Virus record (IMG/VR): IMGVR_UViG_3300047558_000338
Location: 1-43,790 of that record
Length of the DNA stretch: 43,790 nucleotides
Source of the DNA: a virus
Strand: one strand, 5' to 3'
Part shown: positions 30,401 to 36,494 of the stretch, in pieces
Numbering within the stretch: position 1 is the stretch's first letter
How the letters are laid out: every line of letters starts with the position of its first letter
Program-made: the position numbers and the translations under genes
The notes under the pieces: generated by a model
The model's database searches: none
What the model saw: the letters and a program-made list of their open reading frames with translations, nothing else
Told to the model about the DNA's origin: nothing

Positions 30401-31132
30401 TTATTCGCTTTAGCTTCTTCTGATTTAGAAGTTGATGAAAGAGTTGGGATGTTTGCCTATGATGTACTGCAAGGTGCCGCAGAGTTAAGCACTCGACCTA
30501 GTTCAACCTATTCTCAATATGTAGGTACACAGTCCCACGGGGCTTATGGTTTTAGAATGGCTCGAATTAGTCAATCAGTTCAAACTCATGGTTTAGTATA
30601 TGGGCTAGGTATGGGTCTCTCCACAGAACTACTCTATAAAGGTATTGGAGAAGTCTCTGACCAAATTATAGGGGCTACTTTAGGCAGAAGAGCAGCTATA
30701 ACACCCAATCTTGGTACGGTAGGTTTTGCCGCAGCCGCAGAAGTTTTAGCCGCTGTACTTAGTCAAGGAGCCACTCGAGCTATCAGCGCCAGAGTAATGA
30801 AACGAGCTAAACACGATTATGAAGCTCAACAAAATTACCAAGCTCTTCGACAGCAGTTATCACAACAGCGACTTGATGCTTATAATGCTCAAGGAGATAA
30901 TACCTTATATGCTGAAGATTCCGAAACAAGCAATACTGAAGTTATAGAAGAACTTGACCACATCGTATTTACAAATATAAGTGAGCATGAGGTAAACAAA
31001 ATTACAGGATTAGACTTAATTCTAATTAACTCTGATGACCATCAAATGAATATCTTTGAAGATCCTAGCGACCCCTATGTTACCATGACAGCCGATGGTT
31101 TAAGAGATGTAGAAGGAGCCTATGATGCTTAG
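18476..31132 (+). CDS. Giant 4218-aa protein: PLD-like domain, DYDGD motif
   Basis: A single open frame of 4218 codons without interruption. Visible parts: a phospholipase-D-like domain with H331-P-K333 plus GTQN (354-357), and H563-D-K565 with D571 plus GSAN (582-585); in the second copy the K-to-D spacing is five rather than four. A DYDGD motif at 2475-2479 sits in GLGDYDGDSYRL, resembling the DbDGD loop of two-barrel RNA polymerases. Hydrophobic stretches lie near 3965-3985 and in the following ~120 residues (YGLGMGLSTELLY, FAAAAEVLAAVL). Long charged helical parts fill 2500-3950. The tail is acidic. It may be a virion protein ejected with the DNA, a virion RNA polymerase, or a tape measure with enzymatic domains; as a tape measure alone it would imply a tail near 0.6 micrometre. 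Confidence 0.85.
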   Translation: MSINEENPNYDPPELQDTSLDVNGFEQYIPNKSLRGVSRYIDLQVNRIESDPITSLVYRSKEIYNQFSSITDTQGKPQHIGYDVFHKILGTDNYKQADQQQTLNPSISQLSSEPNLVSRFLHSSYGVNSSPGEDTSTILPGIKSSTPSLIRNMSVNPAVVAELKKTMLGGKSHGYTLGGFESRFINPASISPSPVIVGAAYYALEESLKHRSNKEIIKAAIGFQSRPDASFYQRLLVGPTLDDPNNKVNLEATFFQFQNTEIMQALFGKGVSFNIVTQTLDRSTFQGEGNNTRVGIFAGNELLLNATQAINPDTELGKKESQGVRYHHSFHPKVGYMSFTLNSGKNQFEIAFIGTQNITAATSRHSTIESMLFVRSDSNFNIEQSLFKEIKSFQDLVSGKNKDSQSFVEFLNAGADAIDKETNPADKMAAQKKLYKDSTDFLKKRLNSNYLFFNDQIFGSTDSSGNTIEGEYTKLLKEVNSNTNLTAVVSFDYINDMSTDGIKRHAFTVQLLELAKNNRVQVIISSGDYQKAMNGLNNSVDRYLLTSLAQQGALNLSVTGKHHDKSIAVYDNSGNLRALGIGSANPTKTSAGIVRRDSSGKLVDDGGNIEVAAVISAINSSKESDEFKYLESLQIGGIDSHYFGLTGGAIENNIGFQKRRNIARPLSKAYKTESPALLLVKEQERVHSIIRLKDAINQYTQTGSDPNSKYGSIVATLRYEPQLRSKFDYGGYDAVKNWGNKTYSNLANMSYYDAPIGLRITIKGPDGYHTLSFDATVTEEGNILIPDLNKIINGAIWVNKSNVPITLFNKDEIPSWDTDFIAKRTINPGDPGTKLTPFETLLAFTETVQRSFIYQQEFGLVDIMFRDSVRQDETAVISKIKLLFEDAFASALTEQFSFSTDNKQILNLKTILSSLRQKLDLSNTESKSSYLSVLNQVAEYMATQTLGKSIINRGVLDAEARKKIILESLMETLKIDENSSNLLKLDDLVAKRFLKSLLRTNTTYFNDYRKELIYKFEESRARYKSASLTQSRTLLDELLSSFLAVHEETYAYYQGQERLGIFGETTTFHGYGDDSVIAKQYQAGLLNPLAISHSSMVASPGVLYRSLSSTSHGNTLMLPAFGGLKQLTVTDSDLSSGASVGQEFLSGMGKSSPGFMVLDKDTVKNTFSTILNALNNPNLNSQDLLEDNKLDVTRELEESLEVLNVTFGTSTQLIYTPFEKLEQLTQRIKNVVGFRPALEFSEDFALSLINLFGNESQTETIREYFNLLHKRTGNPTSILNFASYLESYNPKDVNPNSLLEGQLRFSLPEKQYLALKESIALLSSGGTTPTYEQVQDYYRRLLLKQGNVQHGFIGGAKYKRMALNLGTSFMGDFSYLNPDYQYTPVGDSNGALRTPIYGKIHNLRIKFNPERVDNVPSIITELIKLFGEGGAVAITQTIDDKKPGLYQINRDGSLSSKLIGTFTDTGLIKLDMDRVSLNHKGNYGVRKEPFLIKVPAKAKSTEGGMTYIAPSPHLVDTARTTNIIELDTYTIFRPGTSSRIGGGGLKKGPVVFLEKDFFTKFKAPSLLSQEFQKDKVYGMASMGTFKGVNVETGLVLLQDAQFRKTLTDDTSTLLITLASLFTADSEVKESLIRYLQHDSRKDFLGAAALLTTKGIDISKGTIPIQGKVDKDVNKNTLAYTASGLLMLAGKEAVAKQDFNFLKKAVLAALNNEGDSLDTLKKNLTTLIELATHESQSTKLNDFYIFNDSNPITKGLAVLSHLFYYSSQIYDKDKQTNKFHQRIYEIGLNQQDLYIGKDISEVAGFSTEDYRNFVHQTLKVMGFSPKNIDDAKDTDALAYNLELMRLAHTRLDNQFIIETITDTQVSQSLVASGMRDVVKQEYQFYIGMMNKKLNQYRSSVGEQGVSIQKAYLEAIAVSEGDLNAMVREQTLSFRLALSSIDSFTGKNESLFDQPGSILRYQDLRLRDLALLYSPNVAEANSEYAKDYNLAVLNIATSNRYNEIESSLLYTAAQLDANKSHIAEVTSAGYSKGLITMASLLRKQLSASRAKTDFKDDITKLGTEQYNRVLQKTLDSITKSQRIVLPYIEFHQTEDGRFIGAMRPTSSHNPTSGILLGSDFVTRIGQSYGDFETEIMQNQVRLVEALNRAQPVLDKFMGAYYGSTNEIPLFSDHERNLILELRAALDMSAKSLIEIPVTDISRQYAGDHESMAGAVGIAVNSFALRPDEILLGQRYLRIAGTQDTGKNFTEKNSILGTTINAILSKDKLDLDSIKMILSTYGDGSLFDSKGNIDVRSYDELFKLEKREHINSVIKQSLDKLNIVGTVDKENIGTLKKLLVRAKLYTDIFGFKGILKTESEKTLGISSSLLKAIILDHSSFDKNTNINTILDGLFKNNKANFTLEKLAYLNAGFTFSRTGQPGGSSGLDSDLNEFIAIHLEKYLTRVEELDGGIKIDQSRLDTGVVVPSISRLISGLGDYDGDSYRLTMKIVQSKDTSVESSETALHLKTQRDQLDREIKFKQTVINNKIQNQPYNFDAYKQYILNSGKKHTAEFTQYLDNLSEDKDLNLAKLPISPEYLDTTNSSRKILEAITKSFNSNSSNATFQLPFESDSIYLDYFNEIKKAYNTVAKNESTVESVKIGNQTLYITRGDLDKSVDLMGANTTLKSIFSKNVFTPKGPLNIDTIDLFFSSLAAPAQKLALFNELLTGELRQSFTDFLKNQNISSENFRRLSLADKSKYTIDFLSNKKRIKKLAEEGIYVQITQDKQKTKSYLNIASTQEIGYTQYTLDAIEKYNQDRANLRTLNKATLSYLKTDHYNKDFFKSYYSSVKSITDFHSRFTKKSDYLSVFTESNLSDKSYIELDSDFKTNLKSSLDKLSTTTSTEITTFIENIKTTLIDTDKTKFTSTSLDNLITSLSTSYSNNIPKDLNQLGEYTNLLYLMDSLINKLTSDDSKSSQSYLRRKLLDFSSQLIEGYSNLTEMQRAAEGDADYPEFIKNMNEIDSLIQSQKKLRDTRRTLDKEYDELLMPSLIGRLTDPEIITRKKEARQLKDLERFIKSYTNLPAFMFTEVAGQKTYNTGELISFISQKYDFGNIEDSAPFNKYSLIQSLLIKANTTDIKSTVNINETTLGSSALVEITKDMLKLSADAKTISVESLLNMMGVKTRDAEGNQVTKAADLTLETLSNLVETPSSTEFSEIYGKVQLVTQQSQGLEILDKKLLGRHLNVLLTPEEFTTAIGEIGLAGTDLIGRAYNTLIPLLDTLVIEQSFMYSQVSKSLKGALSSKDAYKDLAVSLGVEVEGTDPNVAKQNRIKIREKFAGTISILSNFQQIVRDAIKAKEGGSILEKFHEYSTYGEDINSLINILTTGLNEGESSHQSEKDMRAAMSIFLKSSMGPDLDRNNQITTVQLKRMFNMLPNQEVDMFKHILDVSEAVTGFGALYYLDSYTRTADNENFYEKFITNSIFGDQSQYFEEWAKIHHGTESANVQNWATPEYQHVVKNFVSSQIINLMQRAQVSFSLSSIKDDNVQLVANRLKNIVTTFEANLKASDTYQNRPIILKQDDQVLYTLANFDDSEIKALLNLADAKSMNSDLEGLLNIEYSKHTQDDVVKQFRYQYQLYKIFEELSKQKDSNKDKLTRQLVSSIMLTQMQDRDKDYGILTPETIEYLRLSAIDLSLLTSDDLNNIDPSDKMKLASRYAYTSMLRGLRSGKITDTATALEASQFKLGTILTILDENNITVDDLFPKSDSNENNVKGIKNPDDTNLKTIKNQLETLFENQRKYGQQFIKEGESLPDEVKDAINKSKLAGIVNSLVKTTGLDETASAKLLSFMVDTFYVNEKGDIVEKPPEENKGTVRKATGFQLIAEQSAGLATIEKLVQASQRAYEAGDYTLAEALDSRLKEYNASISANNNTFNNPIVLDVNDYNLDLALARQAEDRVQQMISETQNNLETHEEKTSKRRLGVMQSAPIAGILAGPLLFALASSDLEVDERVGMFAYDVLQGAAELSTRPSSTYSQYVGTQSHGAYGFRMARISQSVQTHGLVYGLGMGLSTELLYKGIGEVSDQIIGATLGRRAAITPNLGTVGFAAAAEVLAAVLSQGATRAISARVMKRAKHDYEAQQNYQALRQQLSQQRLDAYNAQGDNTLYAEDSETSNTEVIEELDHIVFTNISEHEVNKITGLDLILINSDDHQMNIFEDPSDPYVTMTADGLRDVEGAYDA

Positions 31133-31365
31133 AATACTTTAATTTGCTCTTCAGGAATAAGATTATTTAAAAAGATTTTAAGTAATTTTAACTGAAGTAG
31201 TTGTTGTCTAGTTAGACCTTGAGTATGAGAGATATAATTAATTCTATTAGTCAATACAGTTAAATCTTGTAGTTCATAAATATCTAAAAATCCTATGATT
31301 AAATCTTTTGTAGTCATGTTATGGCGTTTCCTGGCCAATCTTAACAAATCAGTACGTGCTCTCAT
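31129..31365 (-). CDS. Small helical protein, 78 aa
   Basis: Unknown. A strong ribosome site (AAGGAGA, nine bases before ATG) supports it as a real gene, and its stop overlaps the end of the giant gene by four bases on the opposite strand. The N-terminus is basic (MRARTDLLRLARKRHN), followed by predicted helices (TKDLIIGFLDIYELQDL, LTRQQLLQLKLLKIFLNN). It could be a small DNA-binding or regulatory protein, but there is no recognisable helix-turn-helix. Confidence 0.6.
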   Translation of the reverse strand: MRARTDLLRLARKRHNMTTKDLIIGFLDIYELQDLTVLTNRINYISHTQGLTRQQLLQLKLLKIFLNNLIPEEQIKVF

Positions 31366-31420
31366 TTTTTATGTTCTCCTTAAATTCTTTATTTATGATC
31401 ATAAAACAAAAAGTTACATC

Positions 31421-31669
31421 GTGACATTAAATAAAGTTAAATTTGAAGTAACTGAGAATAATGATTTAATTATTACAGGATTTCGATTCTTAGAGGTAGA
31501 TGGTGATTTATATTTCTTAGACCTCAAAAATAAAGAGGCTATTAATAAAATAAAAACACAATACTTTGATAATAAAATTGAACATTCCCATTTAAGTGAT
31601 ACAGAATTTATTCGATTAACAGAAGATACTATTAATAAATCCTATGCTAAGACCGTTAAGACTCTTTGA
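31421..31669 (+). CDS. Unknown small protein, 82 aa (GTG start)
   Basis: The frame is open from 31295, but that upstream part overlaps the well-supported minus-strand gene ending its 5' region at 31365. A GTG at 31421 gives a compact beta-rich protein (LNKVKFEVTENNDLIITG, FLEVDGDLYFLDL) ending in a helical charged part. No ribosome site is evident before the GTG, so the start is uncertain. The 3' end overlaps the next gene by 26 bases. Function unknown. Confidence 0.45.
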   Translation: MTLNKVKFEVTENNDLIITGFRFLEVDGDLYFLDLKNKEAINKIKTQYFDNKIEHSHLSDTEFIRLTEDTINKSYAKTVKTL

Positions 31670-31913
31670 TACTTGTTTATGTTATTGCCCTGAACCTAAT
31701 GGTTACTTAATCCAAACATTACAATATACCACTTATTTTGAGGGATTACCTGCTGCTACTGTCACGTCTCTATGTTCAACTTGTAATGACATAATATCAG
31801 TATGCACTGGTTCTACTCGACTCTTTATTCAAGGTAAAAATGCTGCTCATGAACTTAGCTATATACCTTGCAATACTCCTATACCTAGTACATTAAGAAC
31901 ATATATAAATTAG
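31644..31913 (+). CDS. Cysteine-rich unknown protein, 89 aa
   Basis: Unknown. It contains seven cysteines, in clusters C-L-C-Y-C near residues 11-15, C-x-x-C near 44-47, and single ones further on, which could bind metal or form disulfides. Its stop codon directly abuts the ATG of the next gene, so the two are translationally linked. Position between the giant gene and a 346-aa protein suggests a small virion or assembly part, without proof. Confidence 0.5.
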   Translation: MLRPLRLFDTCLCYCPEPNGYLIQTLQYTTYFEGLPAATVTSLCSTCNDIISVCTGSTRLFIQGKNAAHELSYIPCNTPIPSTLRTYIN

Positions 31914-32954
31914 ATGATTCCGTATAGTCAACATATCTCTGAATATCAATATTCACAACTTGAATTTCCATGGGTTGTTTTATCACAAGCTAGTCATAAT
32001 TCTCAAATTCTTGAGCGTCGCTTCTCTTTCTTAAAGTTTTATCCTTTCTCCAAACAAGAAATTATAGATCAACCTCTCTATGAATCAGGTCGAAAAATAA
32101 GTGATTTCTATTACAAAAATGAACGTCCTATTGATAACATTAACTACTTTTCTCGTTATACCTGGACTCTTGATAATAGTAAAGACGCTCAAGGTGACTA
32201 TATAGATAAAGAATGGATTTTTAATAAATATAAAGGTTGGGAAAAGACTACATTTAACTATACCCATATTGGTAACTATATTCCTACTAATGTGGGTTAT
32301 TTAAAGTGGGGATTTTTAGATAACATTGTAATCAATTCCAAAAATAATAGCGTAAATGAAACTGACCCTATAGAACTAAATTTAGAGTTAGATTTCTCGA
32401 TTAAAACTTCTACTATTACTATCAATCCACATCTTATTTTTAATTCTTCTATAACTAACTTTACTAATAATATGTATAATAGTAACTCCAATAGTGTATA
32501 TAAAGTAATAAAAACTTTTAAAGGTAGTTTCGTGGAGTATCTAATCCCTATTGGTGATGTATCTTACAGTATAGAGGTAAAGTATTTGGAGCCTCAAGTT
32601 AAATGTTATTGGACAAATGAATTAGGAGAAGAGGATTTAGAAATAGCAAAAGGAAAAAGATTCATTCAAAATACACATTTAAAAGTTATTATTCCTAATA
32701 TTCGTTCAGTGCAACCGACTGTTCAATTTAGTAATTCTAAATTAATGACTTCTACTAGAGAGACTTACAAGTCTCCAGGTTATATCGAAATTTACTTTTA
32801 CGGATATAAAATTCATAGAACAATCAATCTAGCTAATCCTAAGTTTATTGATACCTTTTATGAATTATATGAACCCGATACAGAAATTAACTTAAGTGAC
32901 CCTTGGCCTAATTATCCTAAAATTCCCTTAGATCTAAAAAGTTATTTGACCTGA
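31914..32954 (+). CDS. Unknown beta-rich, possibly virion, protein, 346 aa
   Basis: Not recognised. The product is rich in tyrosine, asparagine, serine and isoleucine, with alternating strands (IELNLELDFSIKTSTITIN, FVEYLIPIGDVSYSIEVKYL) and no membrane segment or catalytic motif. This is typical of structural proteins such as baseplate or fibre-adaptor parts. It starts right at the stop of the previous gene and ends just before a terminator that contains a HIP1 octamer. The structural role is only suggested by composition. Confidence 0.55.
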   Translation: MIPYSQHISEYQYSQLEFPWVVLSQASHNSQILERRFSFLKFYPFSKQEIIDQPLYESGRKISDFYYKNERPIDNINYFSRYTWTLDNSKDAQGDYIDKEWIFNKYKGWEKTTFNYTHIGNYIPTNVGYLKWGFLDNIVINSKNNSVNETDPIELNLELDFSIKTSTITINPHLIFNSSITNFTNNMYNSNSNSVYKVIKTFKGSFVEYLIPIGDVSYSIEVKYLEPQVKCYWTNELGEEDLEIAKGKRFIQNTHLKVIIPNIRSVQPTVQFSNSKLMTSTRETYKSPGYIEIYFYGYKIHRTINLANPKFIDTFYELYEPDTEINLSDPWPNYPKIPLDLKSYLT

Positions 32955-32957
32955 AAA

Positions 32958-32984
32958 GAGGGCGATCGCCCCCTCCCTTTTTTC
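32958..32984 (+). terminator. HIP1-bearing terminator, convergent genes
   Basis: A GC hairpin built around GCGATCGC (32962-32969), with flanking G-runs and C-runs, followed by six T. It starts four bases after the stop of the 346-aa gene and lies directly downstream of the convergent 51-aa gene. Confidence 0.75.
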
Positions 32985-32985
32985 T

Positions 32986-33141
32986 TTATTTCATATCGGT
33001 GTAATTCATCTTTCCTTGTGAACCTTTACCGTTGGTAGGTGCATGAGGTTCCATTACTCCTTTCACAATTCCAGAGTCTCCAACATACCCACCTTTCTTC
33101 GACCCGCCTTTAGCTCCGCTAGGAGTTCCTGAATAATTCAT
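32986..33141 (-). CDS. Small Gly/Lys-rich protein, 51 aa
   Basis: An ATG-to-TAA frame too short for routine ORF lists. The product begins MNYSGTPSGAKGGSKKGGYV and is rich in glycine and lysine, with no hydrophobic core, so it is probably disordered or nucleic-acid binding. The region is clearly richer in GC than the flanks, with codon-like periodicity, supporting coding. It is convergent with the 346-aa gene across a HIP1 hairpin, and divergent from the next plus-strand gene by about 70 bases. Function unknown. Confidence 0.6.
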   Translation of the reverse strand: MNYSGTPSGAKGGSKKGGYVGDSGIVKGVMEPHAPTNGKGSQGKMNYTDMK

Positions 33142-33210
33142 ATATTTTAATTATTTTATACTAGTTACACCTATAGCATAACATTAAAATAACGTCTTTA
33201 AATAAATGTT

Positions 33211-33789
33211 ATGTACTCAACTAAATTTTTATCTTTTCTTGGTTATATTCGGATTGAGTCTGGTGTTAATAAGTCATTCTATACTTTTCCTATTCCTATT
33301 ATTACGGAAGAGCTTAATTCTACTAATACTCCATTTATTTTAGGTTTAGAATGCCCCGACCCTGAACTAACCGAATTTATAGCTGATGAACTTTTAACTA
33401 TCGCTACTAATCCAGACTCTTATTTTCTGGGAGTTGCTGATATTCAATTAGCCCCGCATATCATATGCCCTTTTTTATATATCAAACTTGAGCATTTATT
33501 ACTCACCGCCCCTATATATATCTATTCCTCTTTTATACGTAACTTTATTCTAAATTCTAAGTTACTACAGAATAGTACCTTACAGATAGAATTTTATTCT
33601 GGTAATATTGAAATACTAACTATTAAACTCCATGAGATTTTTGAACCTAAATCAATTATCGGCGATTATTCTACAAGCTATTCTAAATACCCTTTATATA
33701 GCTCTGAAGAGTTGTCAAATTATATCAATGGCGACACTTTTGCTGAAATCTCTTATAGTTTAATGAGTCTTATCTCTGAATCAGAATAG
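33211..33789 (+). CDS. Unknown protein, 192 aa
   Basis: Not recognised. The protein is rich in isoleucine, leucine and phenylalanine. A hydrophobic region around residues 85-115 (QLAPHIICPFLYIKLEHLLL, IYIYSSFIRNFIL) is not a clear membrane span. Its acidic C-terminus ends at a 55-base gap before the ribonucleotide reductase gene. It is possibly in the same transcription unit, but an A/T-rich TATAAA box in that gap may give the reductase its own promoter. Confidence 0.5.
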   Translation: MYSTKFLSFLGYIRIESGVNKSFYTFPIPIITEELNSTNTPFILGLECPDPELTEFIADELLTIATNPDSYFLGVADIQLAPHIICPFLYIKLEHLLLTAPIYIYSSFIRNFILNSKLLQNSTLQIEFYSGNIEILTIKLHEIFEPKSIIGDYSTSYSKYPLYSSEELSNYINGDTFAEISYSLMSLISESE

Positions 33790-33844
33790 CTTCTACTTTC
33801 AGTTTGAGGCTATAAAATCCATAGTTTAACTAATTTGTTTATAT

Positions 33845-36472
33845 ATGAGTAGATTAAAAATTGACCCCAGTATTTTTAATATCCCTAAAAATATTGCTGT
33901 AACTGGACGCATTAAATCATGGCTAGTTGACCTTCAACAAACTATTAATCAACAAGATGATAATTGGTTTAATACATTTATTAACAGGCAGCTAGGCTAC
34001 GATATAAACCACCTAAGACGTTTACCGGTATCTTGTACTGTCTACGTTGTGGGAGATAGTATGGATGAGATTGAAAATAGTATTGAGCATTCTTGGTCAT
34101 ATACCTCCCATGCTCTTAGAAACGGGGCAGGAGTTGCTATCCATCTTAGTAACTTAAGACCTAAAAATACTCCTAACGGTAAAGGTTTAGTTAGTAGTGG
34201 TCCAGTTAGCTTTGCTCAAATCTACAGTAAACTAAATGAAATTCTGAGAAGGGGCGGGACTTTTAGAAACGGTGCAGTAGTAGTCCACTTAGACTATGAT
34301 CATCCTGATATTGTAGAGTTTGCTACTGCCCCTAGGGAGTTATTACCTTGGGCTCGTAGAGCTATTAATGTTGATGAAGGTTTCCTAAATCATCCACAAT
34401 TAGACGTTCTACTTAAATCTGTTGAAACTGGCGACTGCTTCTTAGTTAAAAAACAATACGATAAACACGGAGAACGATTGTATCACAATGTTTGTGTTAC
34501 CGGAGATACTTGGGTAACTACTGAGGATGGTCCTAAACAAGTTAAAGAGTTGGTAGATAAACCTTTCAAGGTAATATTGAACAATCAATATTATAGTTCT
34601 AGTCAAAAAGGTTTTTGGTCTAACGGCATCAAACCAGTCTTCAAATTAACTACTAGTCAAGGATATGAAGTAGAGGCTACTGGAGATCATAAGTTTTTGT
34701 CTGTAAATGATAAGTGGATTGAACTTCAACATTTAGTAAAAGGAGATACTTTAAAAGTAAACCAATTAAGAGACATTAACTATGAATGGTCTGGGAATGG
34801 AAACTTTGAACAAGGTTGGTTATTAGGCAATCTATTAGGAGATGGTACTTTTGCGACAACAAAAAGTTCTGTACGGGGTATTCTAAGTTATTGGGGAGAA
34901 AATAGATTGGCTATGTTAAATCGAGCCTTAGATTTTCTAAATAAAGAGTGTGTCGTTATTACCAAACGAAGAACTTATGCCAGTATAGGCGGAGATAATG
35001 CAGAAAAAGAAATAGCAAAGGTTAACTCTAAAGGTCTAGCTATTTTAGCTGAGTCTTTCGGGATTTATCCAGTAGAAAAATCTATAACTAACTTAATAGA
35101 ATCTGCTAGTAGTGATTTCTGTAAAGGCTTTTTACAAGGTTATTATGATGCTGATGGGACTGTTTCTCACGGTACTAAAAAAGGAAGTGGAAGACAGATT
35201 TCTATAACTAGCGTAATATCCTCTAATCTAAAGGCTGTTCAAAGAATCCTTCTTCGTTTTGGTATTCATTCTAAACTGAGATTAGACAAGTATAATGGCT
35301 CCAAAAACTTACTACCTGACGGTAAAGGAGGACATAAACTATATAACACTAAAAAAGCGAGCCGTTTAGATATTACCGGTCGTTTAAACATAGAAAGATT
35401 TCAAGAGGTGATCGACTTCAGTGAGCCTAGTAAAAAAGAAAAACTGATTAATGTTATTAACTCTTTTAAAGACTGTGCATATACTAAGGCTTTTACTGCT
35501 GATGTTAGTTCCGTTGAGTATATAGGTTTAAAAGAAGTCTTTGATTGCACTATTAATGATGCCCATGCCTTTGATGCTAATGGCTTAATTGCTCACAATT
35601 GTGTAGAAATTACAATTTCACATCGAAGTACCTGTTTGCTCTCGCACGTAAATTTAGGAGCATTAAAAATAGAAGATATTGTACCTACGTTTATAGATGG
35701 GATGAATTGGTTATGTAGAGTCCATGGTTCAACAGGGGTTGATTTAGGGGGTTATTATTTAAGTCCAAAAGAAGATAAACAAGTAGGTCTAGGTGTAATA
35801 GGATTAGCTAATCTTCTGGCTATCGAAGGTATTACCTACGATGAATTAGTAAGAGGCATGGAGAGAGTATTAGGAGTGTCTCAATTACAGACATCAGAAA
35901 AAGGATATACATTAGCTTGGACTCTATATCGTGCATATCAAGAGTCTGCTAAAGTAGCTAGAATGTACGGGCAAAATAGAGCATTTTGTGTTGCTCCCAC
36001 AGCTAACTGTAGTTTTAAATATAAAGACAGGGAGTTCTATGTGACGACTCCAGAGATTGCCCCACCGGTGGATATTAGTGTGGAAAGAGATTCACAGACA
36101 ATGGGAGTCTTAGAAGTAGATTATCATCCAGATTGTGAGATAGCCAGTGAAGTAGGGTGGGATATATATTACCGCCTAAATAAATGTTGGCAGATGTACA
36201 TGGATTCAACTGGATTAGGACACGCTATCAGTACTAATTGGTGGTCAGATAAAATTCAGATGAATAAAGAATTTGTAACTGATTGGATTAATTCTCCTCT
36301 GAAGAGTCTATATTATGCATGGCAAGTAAGCCCTCAAGTACAAGATAAATCTGAGATTTTAACATCGGATAACTTTGAACTTGAACACTCAGAAGAATGC
36401 TTGCCTTGTATGATTAAAAAACAAGAGCAAGAGAGTGCTTATAATACTGAGTGTTCTGCTTGTGCTGAATAG
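33845..36472 (+). CDS. nrdA: Ribonucleotide reductase alpha subunit with intein
   Basis: Reduces ribonucleotides to deoxynucleotides for phage DNA synthesis, in the cytoplasm with an R2 partner. The host-protein part shows class I/II alpha signatures: C64 (PVSCTVYVVGDSMD), a GGTFRNGAVVVHLDYDHPDI segment, thiyl-radical motif N-V-C-V-E with C586, partner C597 (STCLLSHVNL), GLGVIGLANLL, and the tyrosine pair in SLYYAW of the radical path. The C-terminus has CLPC and CSAC pairs for re-reduction. A 369-residue intein (217-585) interrupts it. The mature protein is about 506 residues, well below the usual 700-850: the N-terminal ATP-cone region is missing. The tyrosine pair and neighbouring R2-like genes favour class I over class II. 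Confidence 0.9.
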   Translation: MSRLKIDPSIFNIPKNIAVTGRIKSWLVDLQQTINQQDDNWFNTFINRQLGYDINHLRRLPVSCTVYVVGDSMDEIENSIEHSWSYTSHALRNGAGVAIHLSNLRPKNTPNGKGLVSSGPVSFAQIYSKLNEILRRGGTFRNGAVVVHLDYDHPDIVEFATAPRELLPWARRAINVDEGFLNHPQLDVLLKSVETGDCFLVKKQYDKHGERLYHNVCVTGDTWVTTEDGPKQVKELVDKPFKVILNNQYYSSSQKGFWSNGIKPVFKLTTSQGYEVEATGDHKFLSVNDKWIELQHLVKGDTLKVNQLRDINYEWSGNGNFEQGWLLGNLLGDGTFATTKSSVRGILSYWGENRLAMLNRALDFLNKECVVITKRRTYASIGGDNAEKEIAKVNSKGLAILAESFGIYPVEKSITNLIESASSDFCKGFLQGYYDADGTVSHGTKKGSGRQISITSVISSNLKAVQRILLRFGIHSKLRLDKYNGSKNLLPDGKGGHKLYNTKKASRLDITGRLNIERFQEVIDFSEPSKKEKLINVINSFKDCAYTKAFTADVSSVEYIGLKEVFDCTINDAHAFDANGLIAHNCVEITISHRSTCLLSHVNLGALKIEDIVPTFIDGMNWLCRVHGSTGVDLGGYYLSPKEDKQVGLGVIGLANLLAIEGITYDELVRGMERVLGVSQLQTSEKGYTLAWTLYRAYQESAKVARMYGQNRAFCVAPTANCSFKYKDREFYVTTPEIAPPVDISVERDSQTMGVLEVDYHPDCEIASEVGWDIYYRLNKCWQMYMDSTGLGHAISTNWWSDKIQMNKEFVTDWINSPLKSLYYAWQVSPQVQDKSEILTSDNFELEHSEECLPCMIKKQEQESAYNTECSACAE
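34493..35599 (+). other. LAGLIDADG intein inside RNR alpha, 369 aa
   Basis: Residues 217-585. It begins with C217 (CVTGDTWV, block A), has T279-x-x-H282 (block B), two LAGLIDADG-like motifs (LLGNLLGDGT near 326-335 and FLQGYYDADGT near 429-439) for a homing endonuclease, and ends with the block F/G pattern DCTINDAHAFDANG followed by H-N and the nucleophile cysteine. The insertion is exactly between Val216 and the radical cysteine, so C586 is both the +1 splicing residue and the catalytic thiyl cysteine. All splicing residues appear intact. Known family: RNR inteins are common in cyanobacteria and phages. Confidence 0.93.
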
Positions 36473-36494
36473 TCTCTAGTTATTCTGTTTTTAA

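Noticed and set aside
31295-31420. Upstream start (31295) for the plus-strand gene ending at 31669
   Set aside because: It overlaps the minus-strand 78-aa gene, which has a strong ribosome site; a GTG at 31421 fits better.
33790-33844. Promoter before the RNR alpha gene
   Set aside because: A TATAAA box is present, but no matching -35 or repeated phage motif supports it beyond chance.
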